A DNA stretch of 64,000 bases from an uncultured SAR116 cluster alpha proteobacterium (GTDB taxonomy: Bacteria > Pseudomonadota > Alphaproteobacteria > Puniceispirillales > Puniceispirillaceae): contig CACEJY010000001.1 in assembly GCA_902559985.1 (NCBI GenBank), positions 18,732 to 82,731 on the forward strand. The letters are read 5' to 3'. Shown one piece after another: positions 10,399 through 21,014 of the stretch. A program made the translations under genes and the position numbers. Position 1 is the first letter of the stretch. The number at the start of each line of letters is the position of its first letter. The notes under the pieces were generated by a model. It was given only the letters and a program-made list of their open reading frames with translations, ran no database searches and was not told the DNA's origin.

Positions 10399-12163
10399 GG
10401 TAATTAATAACAGAGCCAGACCAAACATAAAAAAAGCAAGGCGAAGGATAGGCAGACCTTTGCTGATCACCGCATAAGAAATAAGGCTAAGTGATATAGC
10501 AATTTTGCCAAAGGCGATAAGCGAAGTAAGCGGCGTGTGGGTAACGGTCAGTAATTCCGGGTGAACAACCATACCAAGCGGGATTAGGTAAAGCCCAATG
10601 CCAAGCGACATGGCCGTTATCGCCACCCGCAACCAGTTTTCCCCAACCATGCCAGCAGCAATGAAAACACCTCCACATACCGGTGGAGTAATAGTTGATA
10701 AAAGCGCATACCAAAATACAAATAAATGTACAGTGAGAGGTGCCATGCCCAGATCAATCAATGCTGGCCCGGCAACCGATACACAAATAACGTAGGCTGC
10801 CGTTGTTGGTACCTCCATCCCCAAAAAAAGGCAGGCAAGTGCTGTTAAAAGCAGAGCAGGCCAGATCAACCCACCAGAAAATGACAAAATCAGCGAAGTA
10901 ACCTTGATCCCAAGTCCTGTAATACCCAGAACACCAACAATAATTGAGGCACACAGAATAATTGAGGCAATCATCGCAACCTGTTTGCCAGCTGTTATGA
11001 CCGCTTCACAAAGACGCGTGAGCCCAACCCAGAATTGCAGCGCTAGTTTACCATTGAAGAACAAAAGAGCTGTTGCTGCCATTATTGCTACGGCCGCCGC
11101 ATATTGTGGTGTATAGCCAATATACATCACGGTCAGCAGGGTGGTGAAAGGCACCAAAAAAAAACTAGCCGTTATGAAAACCGTTGTTAATGGTGGCCGG
11201 GCGTCACGATCAAGTGGCCGCAGTTTGTGCTGAATGGCAAATATGTCAACACCAATCCAGACAGCAAAAAAATACAGAAGTGCTGGCAGGCTTGCAGCGA
11301 TGATTATATCCGAATAGGAAATGCCAGTCAGTTCTACCATGACAAACGCACCTGCACCCATCAGAGGTGGCATAATTTGTCCGCCAGATGATGCCACTGC
11401 TTCAACAGCTGCCGCGATCCGTTTAGGGTAGCCAAGCTTCATCATTGACGGCAGTGTCACGATGCCTGTCGATGCAACATTGGCTGATGCCGAGCCTGAT
11501 ATGGAACCAAATAATGCCGATGATAGGACCGAAACTTTGGCAGCCCCCCCCCCGAAGCCGCCCAGCAGCAGCAGCAGCAACATTCATGAATCCAGCCCCA
11601 GCTTCACCCGCGTTCAGAACTGCACCAAAAATGACAAAGATCGCAACAATCGAAACAGACACACCTGTCAATGTGCCCCAAATACCGCCTTCAGCAATCG
11701 TCATAGTTCCCAAAAAACTGGCTAACGGCGTGCCAGGGTGGCCAAACTCCCCGGGAACATGCTGGCCTAAAAGGCCATAAAGAAGCGCCATAACCGCAAG
11801 GACCGGCAATGGCCAGCCAATTGAACGACGCGCCATTTCTAGAACGATTAGCAGCAGTGTAGTCGCGATGACTGTTTGAAAAGAGGTTGCCAAAAATCCA
11901 TATTGATCGAGTAATTGTTGATGATTTATTGCAATCCACAAACAGGCAGATACACCAATAATGACAATACCCCAATCGCAAAGCCGCTGGATGCCAGATG
12001 ATACCTTATATAAAAAAATCCACGGAATCACCAAGGCCATATGCAATGGACGCGAAACAAGGTTAGGAACAAGGCCAGAAAATATAAGCCATAGATGAAA
12101 CACAACTGACAGCGCTCCAAACCCAACCCATACGGCTCGTCTGAAATGTTTGATAGGCATCAT
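10393..12163 (-). pseudogene. TRAP transporter fused permease (TAXI-type DctQM), apparently frameshifted at a G10 tract
   Basis: Two overlapping minus-strand ORFs (11423..12211 and 10393..11583) are the N- and C-terminal parts of one TRAP permease. Removing one G from the C10 run (plus strand 11544-11553) fuses them as GRLRGGAAKVSVLSSALFGSISGSASANVASTG, matching the family. Confidence 0.85.
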
Positions 12164-12202
12164 AAGGCCCGACTCGTCACTTAATAAATCCAAAAACCTA
12201 AA

Positions 12203-12236
12203 AAAGGGCAACCGTCATTAACAACGCTTGCCCTTT
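12203..12236 (-). terminator. Intercistronic hairpin with U-tract between TAXI binding-protein and TRAP permease genes (attenuator/terminator-like)
   Basis: 9-bp inverted repeat AAAGGGCAA / TTGCCCTTT with 16-nt loop; minus-strand 3' side continues into a T6 run (CCCTTTTTTAGG). Confidence 0.6.
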
Positions 12237-12266
12237 AGTCGTCTATCGCAAAGTTACAGCAATCGA

Positions 12267-13223
12267 TTAGTGATGCGCCGCCAGTTTTGCCCCAACTTCT
12301 TTATAATATTTTACGGCACCTGGATGAATCTCAGTTGAAATATTTTCCAACATGTCCAAGGAAACACCAGCCCACCATTTTGCGCCAGCACTCATTGATA
12401 CCTTGCTTTCCCAATAGGTCTTGGTCATGGCATAAGCGGTGGCGTTATCCATATCGGTTGTTGTAAAGGCAACCACTGGAAGCGATGTTGTAGTGATTGC
12501 TGATGACTGTCCAGCATAGGTGCCGGCAGGAATTTCAAGACGTGTTCGCTTTGATTCTTTGACCTGCTCATCAGACAGCGACAGAACAGTAGCACCAGCC
12601 GATGCCGCAGCCTCGATAACATTTGGGGCAGGATAAGATCCGGCCGTTACAAACCCATCAATCTGTCCATTTTTAAGCGCTGGCACAGCATTGGACAACT
12701 CTACTTCAGCCAATTTCACCTTACCTTCGAGGCCAAACATCTTAAGATACTTTGCACCCTCTTTTGCACCAAACGACCCTTTGCCAAGAAGAATTGTTTT
12801 ACCTTCCATACCAGCAAAATCTGTCACTCCTGACCCCTTTGACATGACAAAATGCATGGTTAAAGACGGAATGGGGAATAGTGCCCGAATGTCACCAAAG
12901 CGCGGATTTTCTTTGCCCTTAAACATAGCCTTCCCACCCCGAGCAAGCTTGACCAAAACAGGCGGCGTGGTGAACACATAATTACCCTTGCGACCCATAA
13001 CCTCCATAACGTTCTGAACTGAGCCTTGGCTTTCCTCAACAGTAACGGTGATGTCACCATTAGACCCAGCCTTCATACCTTCAGCAATTTGCACCGCCAT
13101 TTGGTAATAGGATGACGTTGATTTCGCCGACTTATAGGTAATACGGGTTTCCGCCAAAGCCTGTGTCGCTGGCAAAAGCGCCATCGTGGCAACTGCAAGC
13201 TTCGCAATAAAATTAAATTTCAT
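12267..13223 (-). CDS. TAXI family TRAP transporter solute-binding protein
   Basis: Signal peptide; ITYKSAKSTSSYYQMAVQIAEGMKAGS...; TTTSLPVVAFTTTDM. Adjacent to the TRAP permease. GGAG SD upstream of the ATG. Confidence 0.9.
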   Translation of the reverse strand: MKFNFIAKLAVATMALLPATQALAETRITYKSAKSTSSYYQMAVQIAEGMKAGSNGDITVTVEESQGSVQNVMEVMGRKGNYVFTTPPVLVKLARGGKAMFKGKENPRFGDIRALFPIPSLTMHFVMSKGSGVTDFAGMEGKTILLGKGSFGAKEGAKYLKMFGLEGKVKLAEVELSNAVPALKNGQIDGFVTAGSYPAPNVIEAAASAGATVLSLSDEQVKESKRTRLEIPAGTYAGQSSAITTTSLPVVAFTTTDMDNATAYAMTKTYWESKVSMSAGAKWWAGVSLDMLENISTEIHPGAVKYYKEVGAKLAAHH

Positions 13224-13339
13224 TTTTTTCTCCTATTCAAAAAAGAAACCCTAACACATGCTGCGAGCCTATCAATCTAATAATGAATCCTTGTTACAAG
13301 GGTGTTCGGTTGGAAACCCATCTAGCTAGTAAGCCATAT

Positions 13340-13537
13340 TTACCGTCTGAAAATTAGCAAGCGTAAAAGCCGCCAGACACCCCTTAACAGCAATGCTCGT
13401 AAAATTGGGTTACGCGATAATGAACTGAGATAGTCCCGCCACTTGGGCAAAAAGCGAATGAGAAACATGACAAGGGCAATGGCGAATATCGATATAATAA
13501 CCAGCTTTAACATACTATAATTTCCAACTTTGGTCAT
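13340..13537 (-). CDS. Small hypothetical membrane protein
   Basis: 65 aa ORF with one hydrophobic helix and an Arg/Leu-rich C-terminus; start uncertain. Confidence 0.35.
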   Translation of the reverse strand: MTKVGNYSMLKLVIISIFAIALVMFLIRFLPKWRDYLSSLSRNPILRALLLRGVWRLLRLLIFRR

Positions 13538-13635
13538 ACTTAGTGAGAAAGAGTTGAGTGGTCACATTATGAAATCAGATCTTTGATCTTTACAATCACC
13601 GGATACCTATTCAAGGATCATCACTTCCCCCAAGT

Positions 13636-14208
13636 TTATTTGCCAAGCAACTTTTGCCTCAAACGCGGGCGCGATGTGTTTTTTCCAAGCCAAATTGATG
13701 AAAAACCCTTGGCAAATTTTGGCGCTTTAAATGATACTGGTGAGCGGTCATCTAGATAGAATGTAACCATGCCTTCGTTCGTAAAACTCACCGAAGCCAC
13801 CTCGCCTGCATTCATATCAACGATGCCCTTATCTAAAATCCGTTTCCAGAATTTTATGTCAGTTGATGTGACATCATCTGGTTTGGTTAATTCATTAATC
13901 GAGGCATCAATAATCGTACTTTTTGACACTGGCTTTAAATATTCAAACTCTAGAACAAAGTCATTGTGCCCAGAATAGCGGCCCTCATTGGCATAAAGAT
14001 TTAACTTATAGATATCCATAAATAACATTGTCAGAACGCCACCACCGACAAACTTCATATCAGGGAATTTAGATCGCCAATTATCTGCGCCATTTGACGC
14101 ATATAACGGGCGTGCAGCGATCAACAAAACCACTAGAAGAAGAAATTTCAACCTGAAGAATGTCAAAACATAAACACCATTAAATAACCGCAGCTGATAT
14201 AACTTCAT
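13636..14208 (-). CDS. Chalcone isomerase-like domain protein (secreted)
   Basis: Signal peptide-like N-terminus; MKFVGGGVLTMLFMDIYKLNLYANEGRY ... FEYLKPVSKSTIIDASINEL ... GMVTFYLDDR is a CHI-like pattern. Confidence 0.7.
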   Translation of the reverse strand: MKLYQLRLFNGVYVLTFFRLKFLLLVVLLIAARPLYASNGADNWRSKFPDMKFVGGGVLTMLFMDIYKLNLYANEGRYSGHNDFVLEFEYLKPVSKSTIIDASINELTKPDDVTSTDIKFWKRILDKGIVDMNAGEVASVSFTNEGMVTFYLDDRSPVSFKAPKFAKGFSSIWLGKNTSRPRLRQKLLGK

Positions 14209-14283
14209 TGGCCATTATTCAATCAAAGATCATTTGGAGCAATATCAAAAGGGTAGGTGCGGCACCCTCGGATTATTCTAATT

Positions 14284-16722
14284 TTATTTTTGGGGCAATG
14301 AAAACGGCTTCGAGCGAAGGTCGGCAGGAATGACTTGCCCTTCAACAACAACCGCATGGCTACCGCTTTCAATTAGAGTCCTATCATCAAGATTGATAAA
14401 ACAAATCCCAACCGCCGCATCTTGAGCATAGGAAAATGCTCCACTTGACACATAACCAACAATTTTTTCATCAATCAGAACCGGTTCATTATGGTGCAAA
14501 AGCGGTTTTGAGGATTTAAGTTTCACAAAGCACAGAAAAGGACCCTTACCTTTTGCTTTTCGTTCTAAATAAGCATCACGTCCAATGAATGACACCGGCT
14601 TATGAGGTCTGCATATAGAGCTGAGACCAACCTGATGCGGAGCCTCAGTGTAAGACATGTCATGCCCCCAATGTAGAAATCCTTTTTCAATCCGGAGCGC
14701 ATTCAAGGCCTCAGCCCCAACCAATCGCATGCCAAATGGCTCACCTGCTTCCAGCAATATCTCAAATACATACTCGGCAAAATCAGGGGTGATAAAAATT
14801 TCCCACCCAAGCTCACCGGTATAAGATAAACGCTGGGCAAAGACCGGCGCATGGCCAATGTAGAATTTTTGCAGGCTGTTGAAACAAAAAGCTGAGTCAG
14901 ACAAATTTACCTCACTTACCGATGACAGAACCTCACGGGCCTTTGGCCCCGCAAGAGATAACACGGCATAAGCCGCAGTAGTATCGCGCAGGCGGACGTC
15001 CTCGCCATCTAAAATATGTTTTTGCAAATGAGACCTATCCCGGCGGGTACGCGAAATTGACGACATAACCATAAAGCTGGCTGCCCCATGACGGGCCACG
15101 GTCACATCGCTCTCAACACCGCCGCGATTATTTAACATCAGAGTATAGGCAACGCGGCCCACATCAAGAGCCATGTCATTTGTGCATACCCGCTGCAAAA
15201 AGGCTTCTGAGTCGATCCCTTCAACCATCAGTTTGCCGAGCATTGAGTAATCAATGATTGCGACATCTTCACGTGCCGCCTTTTGTTCATTCATGTTGTG
15301 CGAAAACCAACTGGGGCGATGAAAAGAATAATCATAGACTGGAGACACACCAATCGGGGCAAACCAGCCGGGCCTCTCCCAGCCTTGCACCTCGGCATAA
15401 ACAGCACCTCTGGCTCTCATCGGATGATAGAACGGTGTCCGACGCAGATCACGGGCAGCTTCGCGTTGGCGGCCCGGCCAATGCATCGCATAGGTCAGCA
15501 CCAGCGTCTCAGGGCAGCGCTCACGCAAATACGCATCTTGCGCCTGCCATTCTTCAATGCGCGCCGGATCCATCTCAGCAAGATCCATTGGTGGGTGACC
15601 AGCCATGATCCAATCAGCCAATGCCTTGCCCGCGCCGGGACCAGACTGAATACCAGTTGAATTCACCCCAGCAAGCACAAAATAACCTTTTAGATTGGGT
15701 GCTTCACCTAATGTAAACCGACCATCGTAGGAATAGCTTTCTGGTCCATTGAATAATTTCCTGATGCCTACCTCTTGCAGAACAGGCACCCGATCCATGG
15801 CCATTTCCAGCACTTCCATCACGTCTTCTTCAACAAAAGGTAAGCTATCAAATTCAAAATCTTTTGGAATGCCATCTGGTGCCCACGGCTTAGGGTGCAG
15901 ATGGGCAAATCCAAATAAGAGCTTGCCAGCATCTTCCTTCCAGTAAGTGCCATCGCAATAAGAACGCAGCACCGGCAAATCACGTGGCAGATCATTGATC
16001 GGTTCGGTAACGAGATAATAATGTTCACACGCATGAAGCGGCACACCAACACCATTTTTTTTGCCAAGCTCGCGCGCCCACATGCCACCGCAATTAACCA
16101 CATATTCGGAGGCAATCGTGCCTTCGCTAGTCCGAACACCGGTTAGTTTTTCACCATTGGTCAGAATTTCTGTAACCTCAATCTGTTCGCGGAGCATCGC
16201 TCCATAGAAGCGCGCCCCTTTGGCAAGCGCTTGGGTTAAATCAATCGGATTTACCGACCCATCAGAGGGCATGTGGATTCCACCAAGAACACCTTTCGCA
16301 TTTAGCAAGGGCCAGCGTTCAGCAATTTCGTCAGTTTCAATATAAAAAGCATCAATTCCAAATAGCGAAGCAAAATCAGCCTTGCGTTTTAGTTCAGCAA
16401 GCCGCTCTTCATTTGTTGCAATCGAGATGGAACCGGGTTGACGAAAGCCAGGATTCTGTCCAGTTTCAGTCTCAATTGTTTTCAATAATTCAATACCGTA
16501 GCTTGCAAAAGCAGTGGTGCTATGGCTGCCCTGCAATTGGCCCACAAGTCCAGCAGCATGCCATGTCGTACCGCTCGTCAGTGCTTTTCGTTCAAGCAGA
16601 ACTACATCTGTCCAACCGCCCTTGGCAAGGTGATAGGCCACCGAACACCCATGAATACCGCCGCCAATTATAACAATTTGTGCGTGCGATGGTAACTTGT
16701 TTGGCGGCAATGGGCTTGACAT
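14284..16722 (-). CDS. FAD-dependent oxidoreductase with GcvT (aminomethyltransferase-like) C-terminal domain; dimethylglycine/sarcosine dehydrogenase-like
   Basis: IVIIGGGIHGCSVAYHLAKGGWTDVVLLER, LTSGTTWHAAGLVGQ; C-terminal LSYTGELGWEIFITPDFAEYVFEIL GcvT motif. Confidence 0.9.
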   Translation of the reverse strand: MSSPLPPNKLPSHAQIVIIGGGIHGCSVAYHLAKGGWTDVVLLERKALTSGTTWHAAGLVGQLQGSHSTTAFASYGIELLKTIETETGQNPGFRQPGSISIATNEERLAELKRKADFASLFGIDAFYIETDEIAERWPLLNAKGVLGGIHMPSDGSVNPIDLTQALAKGARFYGAMLREQIEVTEILTNGEKLTGVRTSEGTIASEYVVNCGGMWARELGKKNGVGVPLHACEHYYLVTEPINDLPRDLPVLRSYCDGTYWKEDAGKLLFGFAHLHPKPWAPDGIPKDFEFDSLPFVEEDVMEVLEMAMDRVPVLQEVGIRKLFNGPESYSYDGRFTLGEAPNLKGYFVLAGVNSTGIQSGPGAGKALADWIMAGHPPMDLAEMDPARIEEWQAQDAYLRERCPETLVLTYAMHWPGRQREAARDLRRTPFYHPMRARGAVYAEVQGWERPGWFAPIGVSPVYDYSFHRPSWFSHNMNEQKAAREDVAIIDYSMLGKLMVEGIDSEAFLQRVCTNDMALDVGRVAYTLMLNNRGGVESDVTVARHGAASFMVMSSISRTRRDRSHLQKHILDGEDVRLRDTTAAYAVLSLAGPKAREVLSSVSEVNLSDSAFCFNSLQKFYIGHAPVFAQRLSYTGELGWEIFITPDFAEYVFEILLEAGEPFGMRLVGAEALNALRIEKGFLHWGHDMSYTEAPHQVGLSSICRPHKPVSFIGRDAYLERKAKGKGPFLCFVKLKSSKPLLHHNEPVLIDEKIVGYVSSGAFSYAQDAAVGICFINLDDRTLIESGSHAVVVEGQVIPADLRSKPFSLPQK

Positions 16723-16735
16723 GAAAAGTCCTACT

Positions 16736-17512
16736 TCATGAGAAATCGGCTGTGAAAAGACAGCCAGCGTTCGAGGGGCTATCCGATATGCAGGCAAGGC
16801 GCATCATATGCCAGGCCAATGCCTGATTGCTGGAAATTACGGGCTTACCAAGCCTTGATTCAGCGTCACCAATAATCTTAATAGTTCGCAAGCTAGTGCA
16901 GGATACAAAAACACCATCGCAATCATCCCGCTTCCCAATTTCCAATACGGCATTTAGAATACTGTCAGCACTAATTCGGGCCACAGTGAAATCATCCGCC
17001 TGGTCAAAGGTCGCAACAGCGTTGGTTTTAAATCCGGCGTCGGATAAGCTTGTTTGTAATTGTACTGTCACATCAATAGCATAGGGCGTCACCAGTGCAA
17101 TCCGCCGTATACCTAGTGCCGCCAATGCGGCCTTAGATGCAGATAACGGGTTAGTTGTTTTCGCCGCGGGGTGCGAATCTCTGATCAATTCATCCACACG
17201 TGCTTCACCAATGATTGTAGCCCCCGAAGTGCAAGCATAAGCTATTACGTCAAACTCGAGTTGCGGTGCCAGAAGTCCTGCCGTATGGGGTAAATTAATC
17301 GACATCTGGCGCAGCGTTTCTGGCGTAACTTCTATATCGTTTGGGATGCGGGCTGCGTATAACGCGACACCATCTTGTTTCACAAACAAGTTTGCAAATT
17401 CATGCTCAATCGTTTGATCAGTCTGCAAAACAATCAGCCCCAACCTCGCTTTTGTGCCAAGCCCACCATCAGTTACAAATTTCATTTTTGCAACAGAGCT
17501 TTTCAGGTTCAT
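16736..17512 (-). CDS. Asp/Glu racemase superfamily protein (maleate isomerase / arylmalonate decarboxylase / EutA-like)
   Basis: Two Cys motifs VIAYACTSGATIIGE and GVFVSCTSLRT; GKPVISSNQALAWHMMR. Confidence 0.82.
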   Translation of the reverse strand: MNLKSSVAKMKFVTDGGLGTKARLGLIVLQTDQTIEHEFANLFVKQDGVALYAARIPNDIEVTPETLRQMSINLPHTAGLLAPQLEFDVIAYACTSGATIIGEARVDELIRDSHPAAKTTNPLSASKAALAALGIRRIALVTPYAIDVTVQLQTSLSDAGFKTNAVATFDQADDFTVARISADSILNAVLEIGKRDDCDGVFVSCTSLRTIKIIGDAESRLGKPVISSNQALAWHMMRLACISDSPSNAGCLFTADFS

Positions 17513-17543
17513 CGCTTTGAGCTCCTTCGCAAAAAAACGAGTG

Positions 17544-18419
17544 TCAATTTAGGTCCGATCCTTCTTGTTGCGCAAAGAAAGATGTCGCTTTTGGTACCGC
17601 TGGCAGTTTCATGTCGTAGGATGTACACCGAACACGTCCACTTGCCTCGCCACGCACCAACTCATGGGTCAACGTGCTCGGCAAATGATTCTGGCTTAAC
17701 TCAATAGCATCCTCCGCGTAATAGGTGGTGATATAGAGCGTACGCGGCTGATCCGATAAATTTGGCGCGGAACCATGCAGCAGATTAACATGCATCAAGC
17801 ACACCGAACCTGCCTTGCCAGTACATTTTTTGATCTCGTGCATTTTCGGTTCAATGATATCGTTACTAACTGCACCAGTAAAAACACCATCATGCCAATG
17901 TGAATGAATAGGGCCCTTATGCGTGCCAGGAAGAACCTCAAGCGGGCCGTTATCTAAAGTAACATCATCAATAAATAAAAGGCACGTAACCATGTCATTG
18001 TTTGTCATTGGCTGAAACGGAAAATCCTGATGCCACTTAACCTGTGTTGCGGTGCCGGGCAGCTTGGAATTTACCTTGCCATGGTGAAATCGGATATTTG
18101 GACCAATTAAGTCAACACAGAAATCAACTGTTTTTGCTGTGCGCATTACTCTGGCATACACATCTGACACCTCTTCTGGAGACTGAACTCGACGCAAGCC
18201 GGGACTGCAAGCACTGTGCCCTGGCTGCAAATCAAAACGCGGGCGTCCATCCAAAGTCACGCCAAAATCACTCTCATGTGCCCGACTTTCTTCAACCCAT
18301 ATTCCAAAAACTGACCGAAGATCGGCTAGGTCTTCTGCACAAACTGCATCTTCTACAACCAACACACCATCCCGCCAAAAATTGTCTATCTGATCTTGCA
18401 TCAAAAATCTCATACGCAC
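17544..18419 (-). CDS. Phytanoyl-CoA dioxygenase (PhyH) family Fe(II)/2OG oxygenase
   Basis: WHQDFPFQPMTNNDMVTCLLFIDDVTLDNGPLEVLPGTHKG and LLHGSAPNLSDQPR supply the HxD...H and Arg motifs. Confidence 0.9.
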   Translation of the reverse strand: MRMRFLMQDQIDNFWRDGVLVVEDAVCAEDLADLRSVFGIWVEESRAHESDFGVTLDGRPRFDLQPGHSACSPGLRRVQSPEEVSDVYARVMRTAKTVDFCVDLIGPNIRFHHGKVNSKLPGTATQVKWHQDFPFQPMTNNDMVTCLLFIDDVTLDNGPLEVLPGTHKGPIHSHWHDGVFTGAVSNDIIEPKMHEIKKCTGKAGSVCLMHVNLLHGSAPNLSDQPRTLYITTYYAEDAIELSQNHLPSTLTHELVRGEASGRVRCTSYDMKLPAVPKATSFFAQQEGSDLN

Positions 18420-18728
18420 CTCTTTTTTGAAATTCAGTCCGCTAACAATTTGAACCGCATAATTTGGGTCTGGTCATTTCATGATAAAAAAATAAATAAA
18501 CTTATTCGTAACGAACTCATCTCCAGTCTTGTTAGAAAACCATATTTTTTTAAATGGCAAAAAGCTGTATGAAGGGCAAAATAAAAATTTGGTCCCAAAA
18601 AGATAATGAAAAAATTATTTCCAGTTCTGATATTTTAGCTTACCTTTCACCCAGCCTACTTGAGTGCCACGATAAATTATTTATTAAATTTCCGAGATTA
18701 CTGTATCGACGACCAAACTAATTAGAGA

Positions 18729-19727
18729 CTAAATCTCTAAAACAACATTTCCAATAATTTTCTCAGTTTCAACATCCACATGGGCGTTTGCGATTTCTTC
18801 TAATGGATAGGCCTTTCCAATTGAAACATTTAACTTTTGTTTTGCAACTAGTTTATTTACTGACGCGATCACGTCTCTTCTTATTTCATCCGAGAAACCA
18901 AAGCTCTGTATGATCCGAATCACACCGCCTTTTGACGCTATTAGGTAATACGGGAAAACTGGCTCAGGAATTTGGCTTGAAGAATAGGCCGCTATAACTC
19001 CTCTAGCTCTTAATAAAGTAGCATCGCTTTGAAGGTTACCACCAAATTCCAACTCAATAATGCGGTCAACACCCTCACCATTAGTCCAGTCCATTATTGC
19101 GCTAGTCATGTTGGGGTCATGGCGATTAAAAACTTCGATAGCACCTGCAGCCCTCGCGTGGTTTGCTCTCGCATCTGATCCAGCCGTCGCAATCACTCTT
19201 GCTCCATAATGCGACGCAAACTGGATAGCCAGATGGGCCACAACCCCTCCACCACCTTGAACTAAAACTGTTTTCCCAGCTATTGGTGCATCAGAAAAAA
19301 CAGCATAATGAGCCGTCATTGCTGGAACTCCAAGGCAAGCGCCCTCCAAAAAGCTCAGTTCATCATTTAATAATGCTGTCTGCTCCGCCGGTATGGCAAT
19401 ATATTCTGCGGCGGTGCCAAAAGCGCGACCTGGGCCATCATAACCACCTTGAGCATTCCAAATCCAAACACGATCATCGATAGCGCGACTCTCAACATCC
19501 GCACCAACCGCGACAATTTCACCAGCACCGTCACAGTGAGGAATAATGACTGGATGAGCCATTTCCGATCCTCGCCAACCAGCACGACGTTTCACATCCG
19601 CCGGGTTTATTCCTGACCCGCGAACGCGAACGAGGACTTCACCAACACCAGGTATTGGTACCTGCCTATCTCTGATTTGAAGAACCTCACTGGCTGGGCC
19701 TGTTCTGGTGTAAACTGCGGCTCGCAT
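18729..19727 (-). CDS. Zinc-type alcohol dehydrogenase / NADPH:quinone reductase family (MDR)
   Basis: VRVRGSGINPADVKRRAGW, GKTVLVQGGGGVVAHLAIQFASHYGARVIATAGS, TEKIIGNVVLEI. Confidence 0.9.
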   Translation of the reverse strand: MRAAVYTRTGPASEVLQIRDRQVPIPGVGEVLVRVRGSGINPADVKRRAGWRGSEMAHPVIIPHCDGAGEIVAVGADVESRAIDDRVWIWNAQGGYDGPGRAFGTAAEYIAIPAEQTALLNDELSFLEGACLGVPAMTAHYAVFSDAPIAGKTVLVQGGGGVVAHLAIQFASHYGARVIATAGSDARANHARAAGAIEVFNRHDPNMTSAIMDWTNGEGVDRIIELEFGGNLQSDATLLRARGVIAAYSSSQIPEPVFPYYLIASKGGVIRIIQSFGFSDEIRRDVIASVNKLVAKQKLNVSIGKAYPLEEIANAHVDVETEKIIGNVVLEI

Positions 19728-19750
19728 TTAATACTCCTTAAAAATTGAGT

Positions 19751-20959
19751 TCATTTCCAATTAGTTTTTACGATGGAACCAAGCATCGCAGCCGCACTCA
19801 ATGCAGCCAAGCCACCCACCAGAATAAACGCTGATTGGTATCCAAGGTTATAAACTACAATACCAAAAATTGGAGGAGCGAGCATGTAACTTATGAAAGT
19901 GAAAAATGTAGACGCTGCGGTACTCTCACCGACATCGCTTGAAGCAGAAACGCGCGTGACTTCTGCAAGAAACAAACCGTTCCAACTCGCAATCATAGAA
20001 CCAACAAACGCACATTTCAGTAGTAACAACCATTGGGGGTTATTTACTTCCAAAGTTGTAAGAACAAAGAGTCCTAGTGGCGAAAAAAAACCAAGGATCA
20101 TAATTAAAACCCGAGGAGAGCCTATCAGATCCGCAACTATCCCCATCACAATACGACCAGCAAAACTAGAAAATTGAAGTGTGGCATAAAGCATGCCCGC
20201 GACGGCAAGTGAGAAACCTAATGAGTCAGTTAAATAGGTCGTAAAAAAAGTAAATAAGGAACCCTGGACTGCTGCAAAACCAATGCTAACAAATGTAATT
20301 GTCTTGAGGCTCGGCACACGTGCCAACACCAAAAATGGCGTTAGGAATAACCTTGGGTTAAAAGCTGATAAAAATGAAAAAGAACCTACATTCGCTGGCA
20401 ACTGAATTTTGTTTCTTGCCAATCTAAGGAAAACCAAACCGGAAATACATGGAAGTAATAATACAAGTAACGATAGCCGCCAATCGTAAGTGCCCACAAT
20501 GGCAGCAGCTACAATGCCAGCAAAAGCACCTCCAGCTGGAACACCGGCCATTCGCAGAGAAAATAACGTTCCCCATAATTTTTTAGGCGTGTTTGAGGCT
20601 AAGATCATGCTGCCCGCTGGAGCAGATACAGCATAACCAAACCCCACCAAAAACGCCGCGACAAAGCCAATCAATCCAAGTTCCAACGCAAAACACATCA
20701 AAGCAAATGAAGCTAGTAAGCACCCAAAGGCAAGCGTCTTAATTGGGCCAAGGCATGGTAAAATCTTGCTGTTGGCGGCAAAGCACCATACAGCTCCTAA
20801 ACCACTGAGACCGCCGATGATGCCTACTGCCTCTGGTGGCAAGCCGGAAGAAGCAGTAATTATGGGGGCAAGGACTAAAACGCCATGATTAATCGCAGCA
20901 AGAGAAAGCTGGGGTAAAAAAACTATAAAAAAAGCGAAAATGATTGACCGCAACTCCAT
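19751..20959 (-). CDS. MFS transporter
   Basis: About 12 hydrophobic segments; FAGRIVMGIVADLIGSPRVLI loop motif. Confidence 0.87.
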   Translation of the reverse strand: MELRSIIFAFFIVFLPQLSLAAINHGVLVLAPIITASSGLPPEAVGIIGGLSGLGAVWCFAANSKILPCLGPIKTLAFGCLLASFALMCFALELGLIGFVAAFLVGFGYAVSAPAGSMILASNTPKKLWGTLFSLRMAGVPAGGAFAGIVAAAIVGTYDWRLSLLVLLLPCISGLVFLRLARNKIQLPANVGSFSFLSAFNPRLFLTPFLVLARVPSLKTITFVSIGFAAVQGSLFTFFTTYLTDSLGFSLAVAGMLYATLQFSSFAGRIVMGIVADLIGSPRVLIMILGFFSPLGLFVLTTLEVNNPQWLLLLKCAFVGSMIASWNGLFLAEVTRVSASSDVGESTAASTFFTFISYMLAPPIFGIVVYNLGYQSAFILVGGLAALSAAAMLGSIVKTNWK

Positions 20960-21014
20960 TATTCCCTCACTTTAATCACGAAAGGTACACTTTAGTTTTG
21001 GGGAGTGCAGAACC

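Noticed and set aside
18569-18721. Possible 50 aa ORF MKGKIKIWSQKDNEKIISSSDILAYLSPSLLECHDKLFIKFPRLLYRRPN in the 18.4-18.7 kb spacer
   Set aside because: No Shine-Dalgarno, no family resemblance and AT-rich intergenic context; cannot be distinguished from chance.
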